Shown here: positions 33,526 to 47,200 of the stretch, one piece after another
How the letters are laid out: every line of letters starts with the position of its first letter
How positions within the stretch are numbered: position 1 is the stretch's first letter
Source of the DNA: Owenia fusiformis
Taxonomy: Eukaryota; Annelida; Polychaeta; Sabellida; Oweniidae
Length of the DNA stretch: 60,000 bases
NCBI GenBank assembly: GCA_903813345.2
Contig: CAIIXF020000002.1
Span: 34,988,109-35,048,108, forward strand
Direction: 5' to 3'
Position numbers and translations under genes: made by a program
The notes under the pieces: model-generated
What the model was told of the DNA's origin: nothing
Databases searched by the model: none
What the model saw: only the letters and a program-made list of their open reading frames with translations

Positions 33526-34485
33526 CTTATAGTTGGTGTTTACATGACCTGAATGGGGCATCAATTAAACATCAATGGGTCAACTCAATTTTCATTCTAA
33601 GGCCCCTAAATAATTTTAATCCGTAGTGATTCTTAACTTGAGCCATTAACAGAGTTAAATATCAAAGCTTGAAAACGTCTATCCCCTAGTAAGCAATTTA
33701 ATTAATATGACAATTTCTCAATTCAAAAAGAACTTGCGCTTTTAAAAGGCAATTCATACACTTTCTAAATACATGATTTTTCTTTGATAAGTATTATATT
33801 ACTTTCCATGAACTTGTAATGCCTGCCCATGTTTGTTTTTGGCTCTGCATTAAGCAAACAACACTTGTGAATCCTTCATTTAAACATATCAATTCCTATC
33901 AATTCCCTATTAATCCCTACTTAAACATGATAGATGCTCTCACAATCCTCCACGTCATACATTGCTCGAGAATTTTCTTATTTTGAAGATTAACTGATTT
34001 AAGTTAGGAACAGGTGTATGTTCAAAAAGCTATTTTGTCAATCCATCTGGTGTCAGTGGTTACACAAAACACTGAATAGTTAAAAATCCTAACTCTTATA
34101 GATAATATTCTCATATCTAAAAAAGTGGGTTCAATTATTTTTAGAAGTACAGGGTGTCCCGAAAGTATGGGGCCCCCCCTAGGCAGACATATACCAGTGT
34201 CATCATAGTAAGTGTCATATATCATTTTAAAGCTTATCCAAAGTTACATTGATTCACCAAGTATCATGGTTCAACTCTCAAATGTGAAAACGTTATAGGC
34301 ATTTCAAAATTTAGTGTTTGGTCAAAATAAAGTTCAATTTTACGCAAAATCACTAGTCACTAGTATGTACATGTAATTTACTTTTCTAGTATCTATTTGT
34401 CATACACTTTTAAAACAGTGGCACATTGGAAAAATTCCAGTGGAGCAGTACATATAACAAAAAATTACATAAAATAGACTACATA

Positions 34486-35547
34486 CAAGGGGCGATCCAT
34501 ATATTCTGATAAAAATGCTCTCATTTTGTGATTTTTTCACATATCCCTCTCATTTTTCCAGAACTTGAAGATTTTGTAATTACACATACAATGCTAAAAT
34601 ATTATAGCTATATCTTAAATTATTTTTGAGATAAGGTTGCCATGGTAACCTGTATTTAGGGTAGGCAGGTCAGTTAAATTATAACATATAAAATAGATAA
34701 ATTTGTTAATTTAATCATTTCTCGGTACCTATTTCAAGCAGATCAAACGCATATCCAGGTCATTGCAAACTATTCGTTGAACTGCTCCATACCGTTGTTG
34801 CCCTTGTTTGCTATTTCCACAGTGGAATTGTTCTTATTTCATAAATTGCATTTCAAATTATCGTAGTGTTATTCTCTGTCTGTAAGCTCTTCTTGCAAGC
34901 AGATTGGGAATGATATTCAACAGTGACTAGCCTTCCTCTTTACAATACTACTAGAGATCCTTAGAGCAGATATAACACCTTGTCCGTACACTATACATGT
35001 ACAAGTCCATGTATGTGTATGCAGTGTCCTCTTACTTATTCTTGATACCACATAAAATCTAATGGTACTCCTAATGTATCTGTTAATGTCACACTCTGCA
35101 ACAGCCGCACTAACCTCATCTGATCTGTCACTTTGATATTTGGTGTGTCTCATGACATGTGATTTCAATTTGCCCATCCTGTCATACACTGCTATTGTGA
35201 GTTGTTTTGATGTTATAGTGATCACAAATAAACATTTGTCTAGCAACAAACAACGAGAAACAATACCAAACGTTTTTTTAGAAAAAATAAATGATTTCCG
35301 CATGCTTTAAAATAATTAAAATAACAAGCTATTGTGATATTTTATACGTTATAATTTAATTGACCTGCCTACCCTTAATACAGGTTACCATGGTTACCCC
35401 ATCTCTTAATTAATTTAAGATGTAGCTATAATATTTGAGCATTGTATGTGTAATTACATAATCTACATTTTCTGAAAATATGAGGGGGATATGTGAAAAA
35501 ATAGCAAAATGAGAGCATTTTTATCAGAATATATGGATCGCCCCTTG
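34486..35547. mobile_element. Foldback element with TA target duplication
   Basis: Termini CAAGGGGCGATCCATATATT and complement are each flanked by TA. Arms of about 210 bp are inverted copies and include GGTTGCCATGGTAACCTGTA. The centre holds a 128-codon minus-strand frame (34917-35303) with no recognised domain. Confidence 0.85.
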
Positions 35548-35775
35548 TATATACAAGTGAAATGAGTTTAAAATATCAATAGTCAGTAAAATTGTTTGAT
35601 ATGCTTGTTAAATAAGAAACCTTGTTACTATTTGCCCCAAATACTAAAAACAACATATCCTAGACATCATTTTAATTTCTCATCTAAAAGGAAGCATTAA
35701 AAACATAAATATATCTGGTGAACACAAGGTTTAATTGTATTGTAAAATTTATTTCATGCATAATAATTGTGAGTT

Positions 35776-35963
35776 CAGTAAAACCTGCATAAATGGAACA
35801 CTTTGGTGTCCTCAAAAAGTGTTCCACATAAGATGTGTTCCACTTTAAGAGGGGTTCATTTTGCATAAGTTATTTCTGGTCTTTGGACTCTTGAGACTTG
35901 TAAAGTGTTCCACTTACAGAGGTGTTCCACTTCTAGAGGTGTTCCACGTTACAGATTTCACTG
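35776..35963. mobile_element. CAGTAAAACCTG-ended MITE
   Basis: It begins CAGTAAAACCTG and ends CAGATTTCACTG, an imperfect inverted terminus resembling pogo/Tigger-type MITEs. The interior repeats GTGTTCCACTT-like words. A sister copy is at 58228-58399, and a lone end is near 45066. Confidence 0.6.
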
Positions 35964-36324
35964 TTCATTTAAAAAATCTTTGTATTAAATCATCAAGTGG
36001 ATGAAGAGCACAGAGTTTGCAAGAACCATCATCACATTTTATTCCCATCCTCTTTCTTTGCCTTGCCTAATTTGATTTACCTCACCTTTTTTGGATCCTG
36101 AATAAAGAATAAAATACCAAAGATAAGATACTCTAGTATTCCTCCCATTATGTAATGGAGAAAATGGGGTTTCAATAAAAAAGCTTTGCATGCAATGTGG
36201 TATCACACATTATTCTTGACTTAAATGTTTAAATCTAGAAAATATTTTGAACTTTTTTAAAAGCATTCACCTGGTCATTGTGATCATGTGACTTATAAGC
36301 ATACATGTAGGCTCTTTTTAGATA

Positions 36325-36725
36325 CTGTACGCCCGGTATTATTCGCGTGCGAATAACTTTCGCGCTTTTCGCGAGGGTGTTAAAATCGCGAAAAATTATC
36401 GTCGCGAAATTGCAAATTAAATCCCCGGGAATTTGTTTTTACCCGGGGCTCTGATGCATTTCGTTTTATCTACTAGTTTGGATCGAGTTATAGTACTTCA
36501 ATAGTACTGTGCAACTCCATGACTTTACTATGCGCATGCGCGGCAATGAAAGCGCACGTGCGCACGATTGTTCACGTGATCGTAGCCTGCAATTTGATTG
36601 GACATCATATACTGGGGAATCCCCGAATACGATAAAATACAGTATTCGCAAAATTTAATAGCCGCGAAACCGTGTTTTCGCAAAATTCGCGAAATTAAAG
36701 CTCGCGAATAATACCGGGCGTACAG
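36325..36725. mobile_element. MITE with long inverted termini and TA target site
   Basis: The termini are CTGTACGCCCGGTATTATTC and complement, at least 22 bp, flanked by TA at 36323-36324 and 36726-36727. Both halves are rich in TCGCGAA words. A diverged piece of the same family lies at about 46815-46935. Confidence 0.85.
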
Positions 36726-37321
36726 TAGTGTTATTGTGGTCAAATGACGCATTTATCATCATCACATAAAACTGTTAAGTTAATGCTTTAATCTCTCAGA
36801 TCAAAAATAACTCCTAGGTAAATTAGATACACCCAAAGTAAAGGAAATTACGCTGGTAAATGATTACATTGAGATTTCAGGTCTTAAAGGTTCACTTGAG
36901 ATAAAATTTCATCAAATAAATATGACATACCATTTCTCAGTTGCCACTAATTAGACGTAGCAAACCAAAGATTCAAAGCAGGTAAGGTTGGTTTCACTTA
37001 ATTTGTATATTTGATTTTATTTCAAATAACACAATTAGCACAAGTTTGTAGCTTATTACTTTAATACTTTTCAAATGATTAATAACATATTCTGTTTTAA
37101 TTATCTTAGTGTCATGATTTTATTGATACTGTAATAATTACAACTTCCAATTTTCTAAAAGTTTCAAATGTATAAAATCTAAAATACTGGTTGTTTTCAT
37201 GAAAATAAAACAAATATGTGTATCTGGACATTTATTCAACTTTATAATTCATTTAACTCATTTCTTGATCTGATTGTTTAGATTCCTCAAGATCTTGTGT
37301 GAAGAGAGTGAACTGATCACC

Positions 37322-40300
37322 ATGAGATATCTTGTTGTTCTTTTTGTGGTGTTCGTTGCTACAGCAACTCTTGTTCATGGTGGGCGGCCAGTTTGTGACC
37401 TGAAGTGTGAACAATGTAATAGTAAGTACTTTTTCACAGGTATAAAATGCTTTACAAATTCTAGTAAGTTTTAGTCGATATAGACAGATATAAAAAAAGT
37501 TAGAATCTATTTTTGGTAAATTTTTAGAGAGGCTTTTATCGTCTCTTGCTGGCCTGGCTATATCCATGGTCATTTCAAGATATGACAAAATGTTATTGCA
37601 AAAAAGATACATGACGATATATACAGGGTGTGCAAAATCTAGAAAGATTGGTTAAAAATTGTGAAAATGGGAGACCTAGTGTGATTACTTAGGGAACACC
37701 CTGTAACATGTGACAGACTGATGGACATGTTTTGCATTTTTATGTTTAGAAAAATTTGGAGATGCAGAGGTATGCAATTTCCTCAGAGATGTGGCAGAAA
37801 GTAAGTACTTTTGTATTCTGAATAAATGCATGTACACTTTTCCACCAGGCTATATATATTTTGAATATTCAGGGTTTACATCAAAGTAAATACTGGTAGG
37901 CTTACTCCATTCAGTGTACAAATATTTAAAAACAGGTTCTATATTCTGACATTCTCAACATATTTGAAAACATCAACCATTCTTAGAGTAACACACTCAA
38001 ATAGGGCCTTACATGGACAGTGCTTAGCATAAGGTATGCAGATGCAGGGGAAACATTGAGAAAACATTATTTTGAATTCACACATAGCTAGGCAAGGTGT
38101 ATCCAATTCTAGCCAATCAGAACACGCTATTTCACGCAACTGCATTCCAAGGTTGTCAAGGTGGGGAAATTGAAATTGATGCTTTGCCAACTTGACCTTT
38201 GCAAAAAGTTTCATTGAAAATATGTTCTTTTAGTGATTTTGTAGAAAATATTTTGCAATGTATGAAAAGAATTTAAGTCCCAAGACTCAATGCATTGTGG
38301 CTGTTTCTTTCCACTCAGACGTTGTTTCCTAGACTTTAGATTCCCACTCCACAGTCATGCAAAGATTTTGAAACAACACCTTTAATGGAATGATTCAGCA
38401 CACAATGTACCGAGTCCAGGGCTTAAATCTTTAAATATACACTGATTTCCAGATGTAAATCGATATAGCCAACAGGTCTGGAAGGATATGGCTGAGGAAG
38501 CTGTCCATAACCCACAATGTAAGTGTTCCATATAATCCATTATAATATATTACACAAGTGCTCTGAAAGGGAGAAACAGTATAATCTCCACTCAGTCTGT
38601 TTCATTCAGTGGATTCTACTCAATCTCTACTTTCTCTAAGTCTCTAATCTGCACCAATCTTAATTGCTACAATGTTTCATTTTTACACTCAGTGAATTCT
38701 ACTCAATCTCTACTTTCTCTAAGTCTCTAATCTGCACCAAGTCTTAATTGCTACAATGTTTCATTTTTACACTCAGTGAATTTTACTCAATCTCTTCTTT
38801 CTCTAAGTCTCTAATCTGCACAAAGTCTTTGCTACAATGTTTCATTTTTACATCCAGTGGATTCTACTCAATCTCTACTTTCTCTAAATCTCTAATCTGC
38901 ACTAGGTCTCTACTACTGTACAATGATTTATTTTTACATTCAGTGAATTCTACTCAATCTCTTCTTTCTCTAAGTCTCTAATCTGCACCAAGTCTTAATT
39001 GCTACAATGTTTCATTTTTACACTCAGTGAATTCTACTCAATCTCTACTTTCTCTAAATCTCTAATCTGCACTTAGTCTGTACTACTGTACAATGCTTTA
39101 TTTTTACATTCAGTGAATTCTACTCAATCTCTTCTTTCTCTAAGTCTCTAATCTGCACAAAGTCTTTGCTACAATGTTTCATTTTTACACTCAGTGAATT
39201 CTACTCAATCTCTACTTTCTCTAAGTCTCTAATCTGCACTAAGTCTCTACTACTGTACAATGATTTATTTTTACATTCAGTGAATTCTACTCAATCTCTT
39301 CTTTCTCTAAGTCTCTAATCTGCACCAAGTCTTAATTGCTACAATGTTTCATTTTTACACTCAGTGAATTCTACTCAATCTCTACTTTCTCTAAATCTCT
39401 AATCTGCACTTAGTCTCTACTACTGTACAATGATTTATTTTTACATTCAGTGAATTCTACTCAATCTCTTCTTTCTCTAAGTCTCTAATCTGCACCAAGT
39501 CTTAATTGCTACAATGTTTCATTTTTACACTCAGTGAATTCTACTCAATCTGTACTTTCTCTAAATCTCTAATCTGCACTAGGTCTCTACTACTGTACAA
39601 TGATTTATTTTTACATTCAGTGAATTCTACTCAATCTCTACTTTCTCTAAATCTCTAATCTGCACTTAGTCTCTACTACTGTACAATGATTTATTTTTAC
39701 ATTCAGTGAATTCTACTCAATCTCTTCTTTCTCTAAGTCTCTAATCTGCACAAAGTCTTTGCTACAATGTTTCATTTTTACATCCAGTGGATTCTACTCA
39801 ATCTCTACTTTCTCTAAGTCTCTAATCTGCACCAAGTCTTAATTGCTACAATGTTTCATTTTTACACTCAGTGAATTTTACTCAATCTCTTCTTTCTCTA
39901 AGTCTCTAATCTGCACAAAGTCTTTGCTACAATGTTTCATTTTTACATCCAGTGGATTCTACTCAATCTCTACTTTCTCTAAGTCTCTAATCTGCACCAA
40001 GTCTTAATTGCTACAATGTTTCATTTTTACACTCAGTGAATTCTACTCAATCTCTACTTTCTCTAAGTCTCTAATCTGCACCAAGTCTTAATTGCTACAA
40101 TGTTTCATTTTTACACTCAGTGAATTTTACTCAATCTCTTCTTTCTCTAAGTCTCTAATCTGCACAAAGTCTTTGCTACAATGTTTCATTTTTACATCCA
40201 GTGGATTCTACTCAATCTCTTCTTTCTCTAAGTCTCTAATCTGCACCAAGTCTTAATTGCTACAATGTTTCATTTTTACACTCAGTGAATTCTACTCAAT

Positions 40301-42713
40301 CTGTACTTTCTCTAAATCTCCAATCTGCACTAGGTCTCTACTACTGTACAATGATTTATTTTTACATTCAGTGAATTCTACTCAATCTCTACTTTCTCTA
40401 AATCTCTAATCTGCACTTAGTCTCTACTACTGTACAATGATTTATTTTTACACTCAGTGAATTCTACTCAATCTCTACTTTCTCTAAGTCTCTAATCTGC
40501 ACTTAGTCTGTACTACTGTACAATGCTTTATTTTTACATTCAGTGAATTCTACTCAATCTCTACTTTCTCTAAATCTCTAATCTGCACCAAGTCTTAATT
40601 GCTACAATGTTTCATTTTTACACTCAGTGAATTCTACTCAATCTCTACTTTCTCTAAATCTCTAATCTGCACTTAGTCTGTACTACTGTACAATGCTTTA
40701 TTTTTACATTCAGTGAATTCTACTCAATCTCTTCTTTCTCTAAGTCTCTAATCTGCACCAAGTCTTAATTGCTACAATGTTTCATTTTTACACTCAGTGA
40801 ATTCTACTCAATCTCTACTTTCTCTAAATCTCTAATCTGCACTTAGTCTGTACTACTGTACAATGCTTTATTTTTACATTCAGTGAATTCTACTCAATCT
40901 CTTCTTTCTCTAAGTCTCTAATCTGCACCAAGTCTTAATTGCTACAATGTTTCATTTTTACACTCAGTGAATTCTACTCAATCTCTACTTTCTCTAAATC
41001 TCTAATCTGCACTTAGTCTCTACTACTGTACAATGCTTTATTTTTACATTCAGTGAATTCTACTCAATCTCTTCTTTCTCTAAGTCTCTAATCTGCACCA
41101 AGTCTTAATTGCTACAATGTTTCATTTTTACATACAGTGAATTCTACTCAATCTCTACTTTCTCTAAATCTCTAATCTGCACTTAGTCTCTACTACTGTA
41201 CAATGATTTATTTTTACACTCAGTGAATTCTACTCAATCTCTACTTTCTCTAAGTCTCTAATCTGCACTTAGTCTGTACTACTGTACAATGCTTTATTTT
41301 TACATTCAGTGAATTCTACTCAATCTCTACTTTCTCTAAATCTCTAATCTGCACCAAGTCTTAATTGCTACAATGTTTCATTTTTACACTCAGTGAATTC
41401 TACTCAATCTCTACTTTCTCTAAATCTCTAATCTGCACTTAGTCTGTACTACTGTACAATGCTTTATTTTTACATTCAGTGAATTCTACTCAATCTCTTC
41501 TTTCTCTAAGTCTCTAATCTGCACCAAGTCTTAATTGCTACAATGTTTCATTTTTACACTCAGTGAATTCTACTCAATCTCTACTTTCTCTAAATCTCTA
41601 ATCTGCACTTAGTCTGTACTACTGTACAATGCTTTATTTTTACATTCAGTGAATTCTACTCAATCTCTTCTTTCTCTAAGTCTCTAATCTGCACCAAGTC
41701 TTAATTGCTACAATGTTTCATTTTTACACTCAGTGAATTCTACTCAATCTCTACTTTCTCTAAATCTCTAATCTGCACTTAGTCTGTACTACTGTACAAT
41801 GCTTTATTTTTACATTCAGTGAATTCTACTCAATCTCTTCTTTCTCTAAGTCTCTAATCTGCACCAAGTCTTAATTGCTACAATGTTTCATTTTTACACT
41901 CAGTGAATTCTACTCAATCTCTACTTTCTCTAAATCTCTAATCTGCACTTAGTCTCTACTACTGTACAATGCTTTATTTTTACATTCAGTGAATTCTACT
42001 CAATCTCTTCTTTCTCTAAGTCTCTAATCTGCACCAAGTCTTAATTGCTACAATGTTTCATTTTTACACTCAGTGAATTCTACTCAATCTCTACTTTCTC
42101 TAAGTCTCTAATCTGCACCAAGTCTTAATTGCTACAATGTTTCATTTTTACACTCAGTGAATTCTACTCAATCTCTACTTTCTCTAAATCTCTAATCTCA
42201 ACTTAGTCTGTACTACTGTATTCATCATTATTATTCTCAGTGGATTCTACTCAATCTGTATTATAATCAAACTCCTCAAAACTTGGTCATGTCATTTACT
42301 TGTGTTTAGTCATTTGTTTTGTCACTTGTAATGTCACTTACAAGATTGATCCCTCTCTTTCTATATAATAAAGCAAACATTAACAAGTGAGAACATTTGT
42401 GAATCATTAATTAAAACATTCCAATATTGTAAATCCTTAGAGAATAGGATAGGCGTGATGGATATAATATATCAATATATACATGTATGGCAGTGCAATC
42501 ATTATCTTTTACATATTTTCTCAAATTCTTAAATTCTTAAATGATGACATATTTCGGCCTAAACCTATGTTAGTGTATGCTTCATCATTGACATTCATCA
42601 AGTAGAACTAATATAGGTTTTTTATATTCGAAATTCACAATATTTTTGCATTTTCATCTTTTATTTCAGTAAAAGCAGAGGTTGAAGCATACATAGAGAC
42701 AAACATTCAGTAA
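37322..42713 (+). CDS. Small secreted cysteine-containing protein, 86 residues
   Basis: Exons are 37322-37421, 37750-37800, 38453-38518 and 42670-42713. All three introns are phase 1 and GT-AG (donors GTAAGT, GTAAGT, GTAAGT). The spliced frame is 86 codons plus TAA. Residues 1-20 form a clear signal peptide (hydrophobic core LVVLFVVFVATATL, likely cut after HG). The mature part of about 66 residues has cysteines at 25, 29, 32 and 42, and then an amphipathic, acidic helix-like segment with one tryptophan at 60. I do not recognise the family. Uniform phase-1 introns are typical of extracellular proteins, which supports the model. An AATAAA lies at 42945. The third intron (4.15 kb) is a satellite array. 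The function is unknown; a hormone-like, antimicrobial or shell/mucus peptide are all possible and none is shown. Confidence 0.78.
37622..37705. mobile_element. 84-bp mariner-type micro-MITE
   Basis: It begins TACAGGGTGT and ends ACACCCTGTA, a perfect 10-bp inverted terminus including the TA, in intron 1 of the secreted gene. Little but the ends remains. Confidence 0.6.
38590..42260. repeat. 84/86-bp satellite with 170-bp higher-order dimer
   Basis: About 43 units cover nearly all of intron 3. Type A (84 bp) carries CACCAAGTCTTAATTGCTAC; type B (86 bp) carries TAGTCTGTACTACTGTACAA. Both share GTGAATTCTACTCAATCTCT. In the right part A and B alternate strictly, with GCACCAAGTC at 41351, 41521, 41691, 41861 and 42031, exactly 170 bp apart. 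Left units are more mixed and include a third variant with AAAGTCTTTGCTACAATG. Confidence 0.97.
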
Positions 42714-42944
42714 AACAATAGATGGAGATAAACCAGGTTCATCATAAACACTGCACACAAATACAACAGGTGGATTTGGATTACAGACTAATAACCTGTT
42801 TTGAAGGCAAGGATCAAACTCAAGTTAAACTGCAAATTCACAACTAGGACACAGGACACTAGGACAGACACTATTCAAATATGACTTTCATGTGGATTTC
42901 CTCGACTCAAATATGGTGGATCATGACAATTTTAGGCTAAAGGA

Positions 42945-42950
42945 AATAAA
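42945..42950 (+). terminator. Polyadenylation signal of the secreted gene
   Basis: AATAAATAAA lies 232 bases after the stop codon of the 86-residue protein. Confidence 0.55.
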
Positions 42951-44231
42951 TAAATGTTAAACATTATCTCACTCAGCTCTTTCAAGCTTTCAAATAGATT
43001 AGGAACATTTATTTTTTCCATTTCCATTACTAACTTGTCTGGTTGTATTTTATCAAAAAATTAATTTGTAATTTTCATCTCTTATCTGCAAATACATAAT
43101 TGAGTGAACAGTAGAATAAACAGTTTTTCATCTTCCAAGTTTTATTCATTTTTATTTATCACTTAAACAATCCCTATACATGTGTAAGTACATGTAGATA
43201 CACACTGCCAGTGTTAGAGGCAAGAATAAAAAAGAGCAAATGCTTCTACAGGTAAAATACAGTGAAATGTGTATATCTAGGTCCCAATTTTGTCATCTCC
43301 CAATCATTCACATCTAAAGAAACTTTGTAATGTAAACACCTCCTAATCTGAACATTTTTGAGTGCTGTTCTGATGAAACGGTCAGATTTTATTGCATTTC
43401 AAATATCTTAACATTAAAATATCTTCTACTACATATAGAGTCTACATTTAAGAAAAACTAATCAACTCCATCTTAATGCTATTTCAAACAATGCAAAGCA
43501 TAGAATGTATAGTGGCAGTAGTTTTAGAGTTAGAGTTTTATACTACAGTATAGTGAACTGATCAACAACAAAAACCAACTGGTAGGTAGGCTAATTTCAG
43601 AAGATGATTACACTCATGATTATCATCAGTATCCTATTTTAAACAGATTCAGTACATTTATTCATAATTTATTTGAAATGTTACATTTAAAGAGAGAAGA
43701 AGGAATGGTAACAAGATGAGAGCTTTGAAAAATGTCTGCTCTCATCGTCATATTTTCGAAAAAGTCCAACAGTTATGCCATTATTTCATCATACTTCCTT
43801 AAATTTTTTTTTACTTTTCAATCAAATATAGATTAAAAAAGATAGGTCCATTATTTGATGAGATATCTCAATTCTTTTTTCAAATAATTAGACTAAGGAA
43901 TAGATGGCATGATTTTTAAAAAGATTGCTTCTAACATCTGAACATTTCACTCTTCCTTTTAATTTCTTCAGTGCAAGCTCTGTCCCTGCTTGCAAAGACA
44001 GCATCCCTCATTCACTAGGAATTCTGTTAATACATGAATATATAATTGTTTGAGTGCAAAGCTCATATCCACCAAAAAATGTCATTGTTTTGATTAGTAA
44101 ATGCAAAAATGATCATCAATTTATTAGGATTTCAATTTAATTCTCTAAAAGCGACTAGATTTTCCACTATACAATAGCTCATTCCTCAGAACTTCAAATT
44201 GCACAATTTAGATATTATTAGAATTTATACG
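42951..44231. other. Intergenic DNA between convergent genes
   Basis: AT-rich sequence between the 3' ends of the secreted gene and SRA1. A reverse-strand AATAAA (TTTATT at 44120-44125) about 107 bases after the SRA1 stop is a candidate SRA1 polyadenylation signal. Nothing else is recognised. Confidence 0.6.
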
Positions 44232-47200
44232 TCATGATTTGGTGCTTTCAGGATGAGTCTCTGACATTTGTTGATCAGGTTTTAAGTCCATATCTTTACT
44301 TAAACTGTCATCCTGCAGGGACAGATCTTTTATCTCTGGAGATTGTTCCTCTTGAGGCACATGTAGGTCAGGGACAAGTGTATTTTCCTCTGTGGTCACT
44401 TTAGTATCATCTGGATTTACAGATGTCACAATCAGTTTGTCTTTTTTAACTGTATTATCATCAATAGATGTCTCTGTAATATATGTCTCATGCAAGGTCT
44501 TGGAGAAAGTCCTTGCTTCTTGGATTAAACGTTTCACCCCCACCATCCATTGCCGTACCTGGAATAATAGAAAGGATTTGTCAGTAAAACTCATTTGGAC
44601 TTACCTAAGCTTCTTTTGGCAAAATAAATTGTGAATAATTTCATCTTAGATAATCTTTATGAATTTCTCCATTTTAATATGGCAGTATACTAAAAATAGT
44701 GAGTACAGTTAACTGTTGGAACTGATCTTCAAAAGCATGTCTGGTTCAATGTTAACTGTTTCAACTGAAAACTGAAAAAATGAAATTCAGATATCTGATC
44801 ACCAAAAATAAAAGTTATTAAAGATTCAGAAACGTTCAAAATTAGTACATGTATTGAAGAAGAGAGGTCCAGTTTTTAAGAACAGTTACCAGATGACCAT
44901 GGAAATCAAAGATTAAATAATGAAATTGATTGTGAAATAGGTGGAAAAAAAGAATAACTGAATGGTTCTTACTTCTGTGATGTAGTCCATCATGAGAGAA
45001 AGATGCAAGTCATGGGCCAAATCACACTCACCCAAAGCAAGAGCTGAAACAAAAATAAATGCCTACAGTAAAACCTGTATAACTGGGAAACAATGCCCCC
45101 TGAACTCAATAGCAAAAGACGATATGTTCCGAGAAATTAAAACATTTGTCGAACAATAATCTAAATGCACCTCATATACCTCAAAATCACACTTCATGTG
45201 AAGAAGTCTGGGTTGTCATTTCAGGGAAGGGCTTTCTAGATGAAGCGATTTGTCAAGATATGCTTGGAAAATCATTTCTACTAGACATCGATCCTGGAAA
45301 TGAGGCCAGATGGCAATAAAATGGCAATATTATATATAGGACATGGGGTCCTGAAGTCTGCCAAAAGATAAGGTCTTATTTACATTTTAAGGATCATACC
45401 TTTTGCGAGTTTGTTCATTTTCAGCTTGACATCATCGCACAATTTATCTTTCTTCCAGAAATCTTCAAAGATTAATATCTTCTTTGTAATATCAGTTGTT
45501 ACCCTTTTCTGTAAAGATGAATAGAAATAATACAATTACATACTTGTACATGCAGTCACAAAAGGAACTAGAAGGGAAGGAGAATGCAAAAAAACTATCA
45601 CAAGGATGTAGAATCCTATTTCTGTTAGTTCTCTAAATTTAGGTCATAGGTGTTGTTTTCCGTATTTACATTTATTTTACATTAATATTTCCATCTTTTC
45701 TTCATTCTAACTTCTGAACAGATTTCATAACAACTTCAATTGATTTTTCCATAGGATTTTAAAACCAATGGGTTAGATTTGATGGAAAGAAAAACAAAAC
45801 AAATGGCTTTAGTAATTACCTCCATAGCATCAGTTCCATTTTGGATGACTTGATGTAGTAATTCTAAAGTATTACTCTTTAATTCCTCATCACTTAGATT
45901 CTCAGAATCACTCTTTGTAACATTCTCTACTGGAGCCACCTGTTCAGGGGGAGTGAATGGAGCAGCCTCGTGTGTTTCATGTGGAGGGGGTGACAATGGA
46001 ACAGCATTTGCTATATCTTGGTTATTGTCCAATGAGGTGATAAGAAGAGGTAATGGTTGAGAGGATATAGCAGTTGTTGTTGTGGGGGGAAGGATCATGA
46101 TGCTTCCTTGGGGTGGAGTTTCACCAGTTAATGCATTCCCTGTAGGGGGTCCTGGAAAATATAATATAAAAAATATATAGACATGTATTCTGTAGCCAAG
46201 GAAAGCAGTGATAAATATCAATATAATGTTTTTTGTGTTATATCCATCACTTGTTCTTTTTGCTATACAAATTAGCAGAACTGATGAATAATGATGTAAA
46301 TGCCTGAATGATTAGCATAAAACTAATCAATGTACAGATAAAACCTTGATTGAACTCATTTTACCAATCATACCTTTAGATGGCTCTCCAGTCTGACTCA
46401 TGGGCACAGTTGGGGATGAGTAATCTGCGGGGAAAGCTACACGCTTATTGAGCTGAGTACGTCCCTTGGGTGTCTTTGTTGAGTCACTCTGCAGCTGAGC
46501 ATTGTATAGGAACATTGGGGGATCATTCCATCCCCTCTCATGATTTCCTGCAATGAAAGAAATTCAAATGAAGTTTTATCATTTACAGCAAAGTGTCTAA
46601 TAGAGGAGTCAACAAAAATTCAAAGAGAACACCCAATTTCCTCTTTAAGAACTCCTATTCTTACCGGAGTTTTTCCCAAATAGACCCATGGGTGTTAATT
46701 GTTTATTTGAAAGAGGGGTGTATGAAAGTTTTTTCCCTAAAGGCAATTATGGGCACTCATTTTGAGGACTTCTCAATTAACACCAAGTGGGAAAAGGATT
46801 GAAATTTCTAATACTGTACTCCTAGTATTTTCCGTGTACGATTTAGTTTCGTGATTGTGGTAGAATAACAAAAATTAATCTTTGCGAAATTGTCAATTAA
46901 ATTCCCGGGATCCCAAATTGCAATTTCGTGTTTTTTTTGTAAAATGTTTGTCAAGTGTTATTAGTTGATTAATGGAAAACTAAGTAACAATGTCTGTTAC
47001 AGTTGCTTATTAGATCAAATAAACTAGAAAATGATGTAACAAGGTGCAGTGTGTCGTTGACCAAGACCAGGCGTACCAGATGGTTGCAAATTCGCTCCAA
47101 ATACAACCAAATTTCAAAATTTTCCTGGTGGAGAACCCCCAGACCCCCCTAAATGCTCGTTTTTAATCACTCAACTCTTGTTCCTGTGGTGGTGGCGTAC

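Larger units (their letters stand above)
32752..37321. other. Intergenic region between DIS3 and the small secreted gene
   Basis: It holds the DIS3 3' UTR and four non-autonomous DNA elements listed separately. There is also a lone mariner-like terminus TACAGGGTGTCCCGAAAGT near 34149. No supported exon is visible. Confidence 0.7.

Noticed and set aside
44392-44634. Plus-strand 80-codon frame
   Set aside because: Shadow of the SRA1 last exon on the opposite strand.
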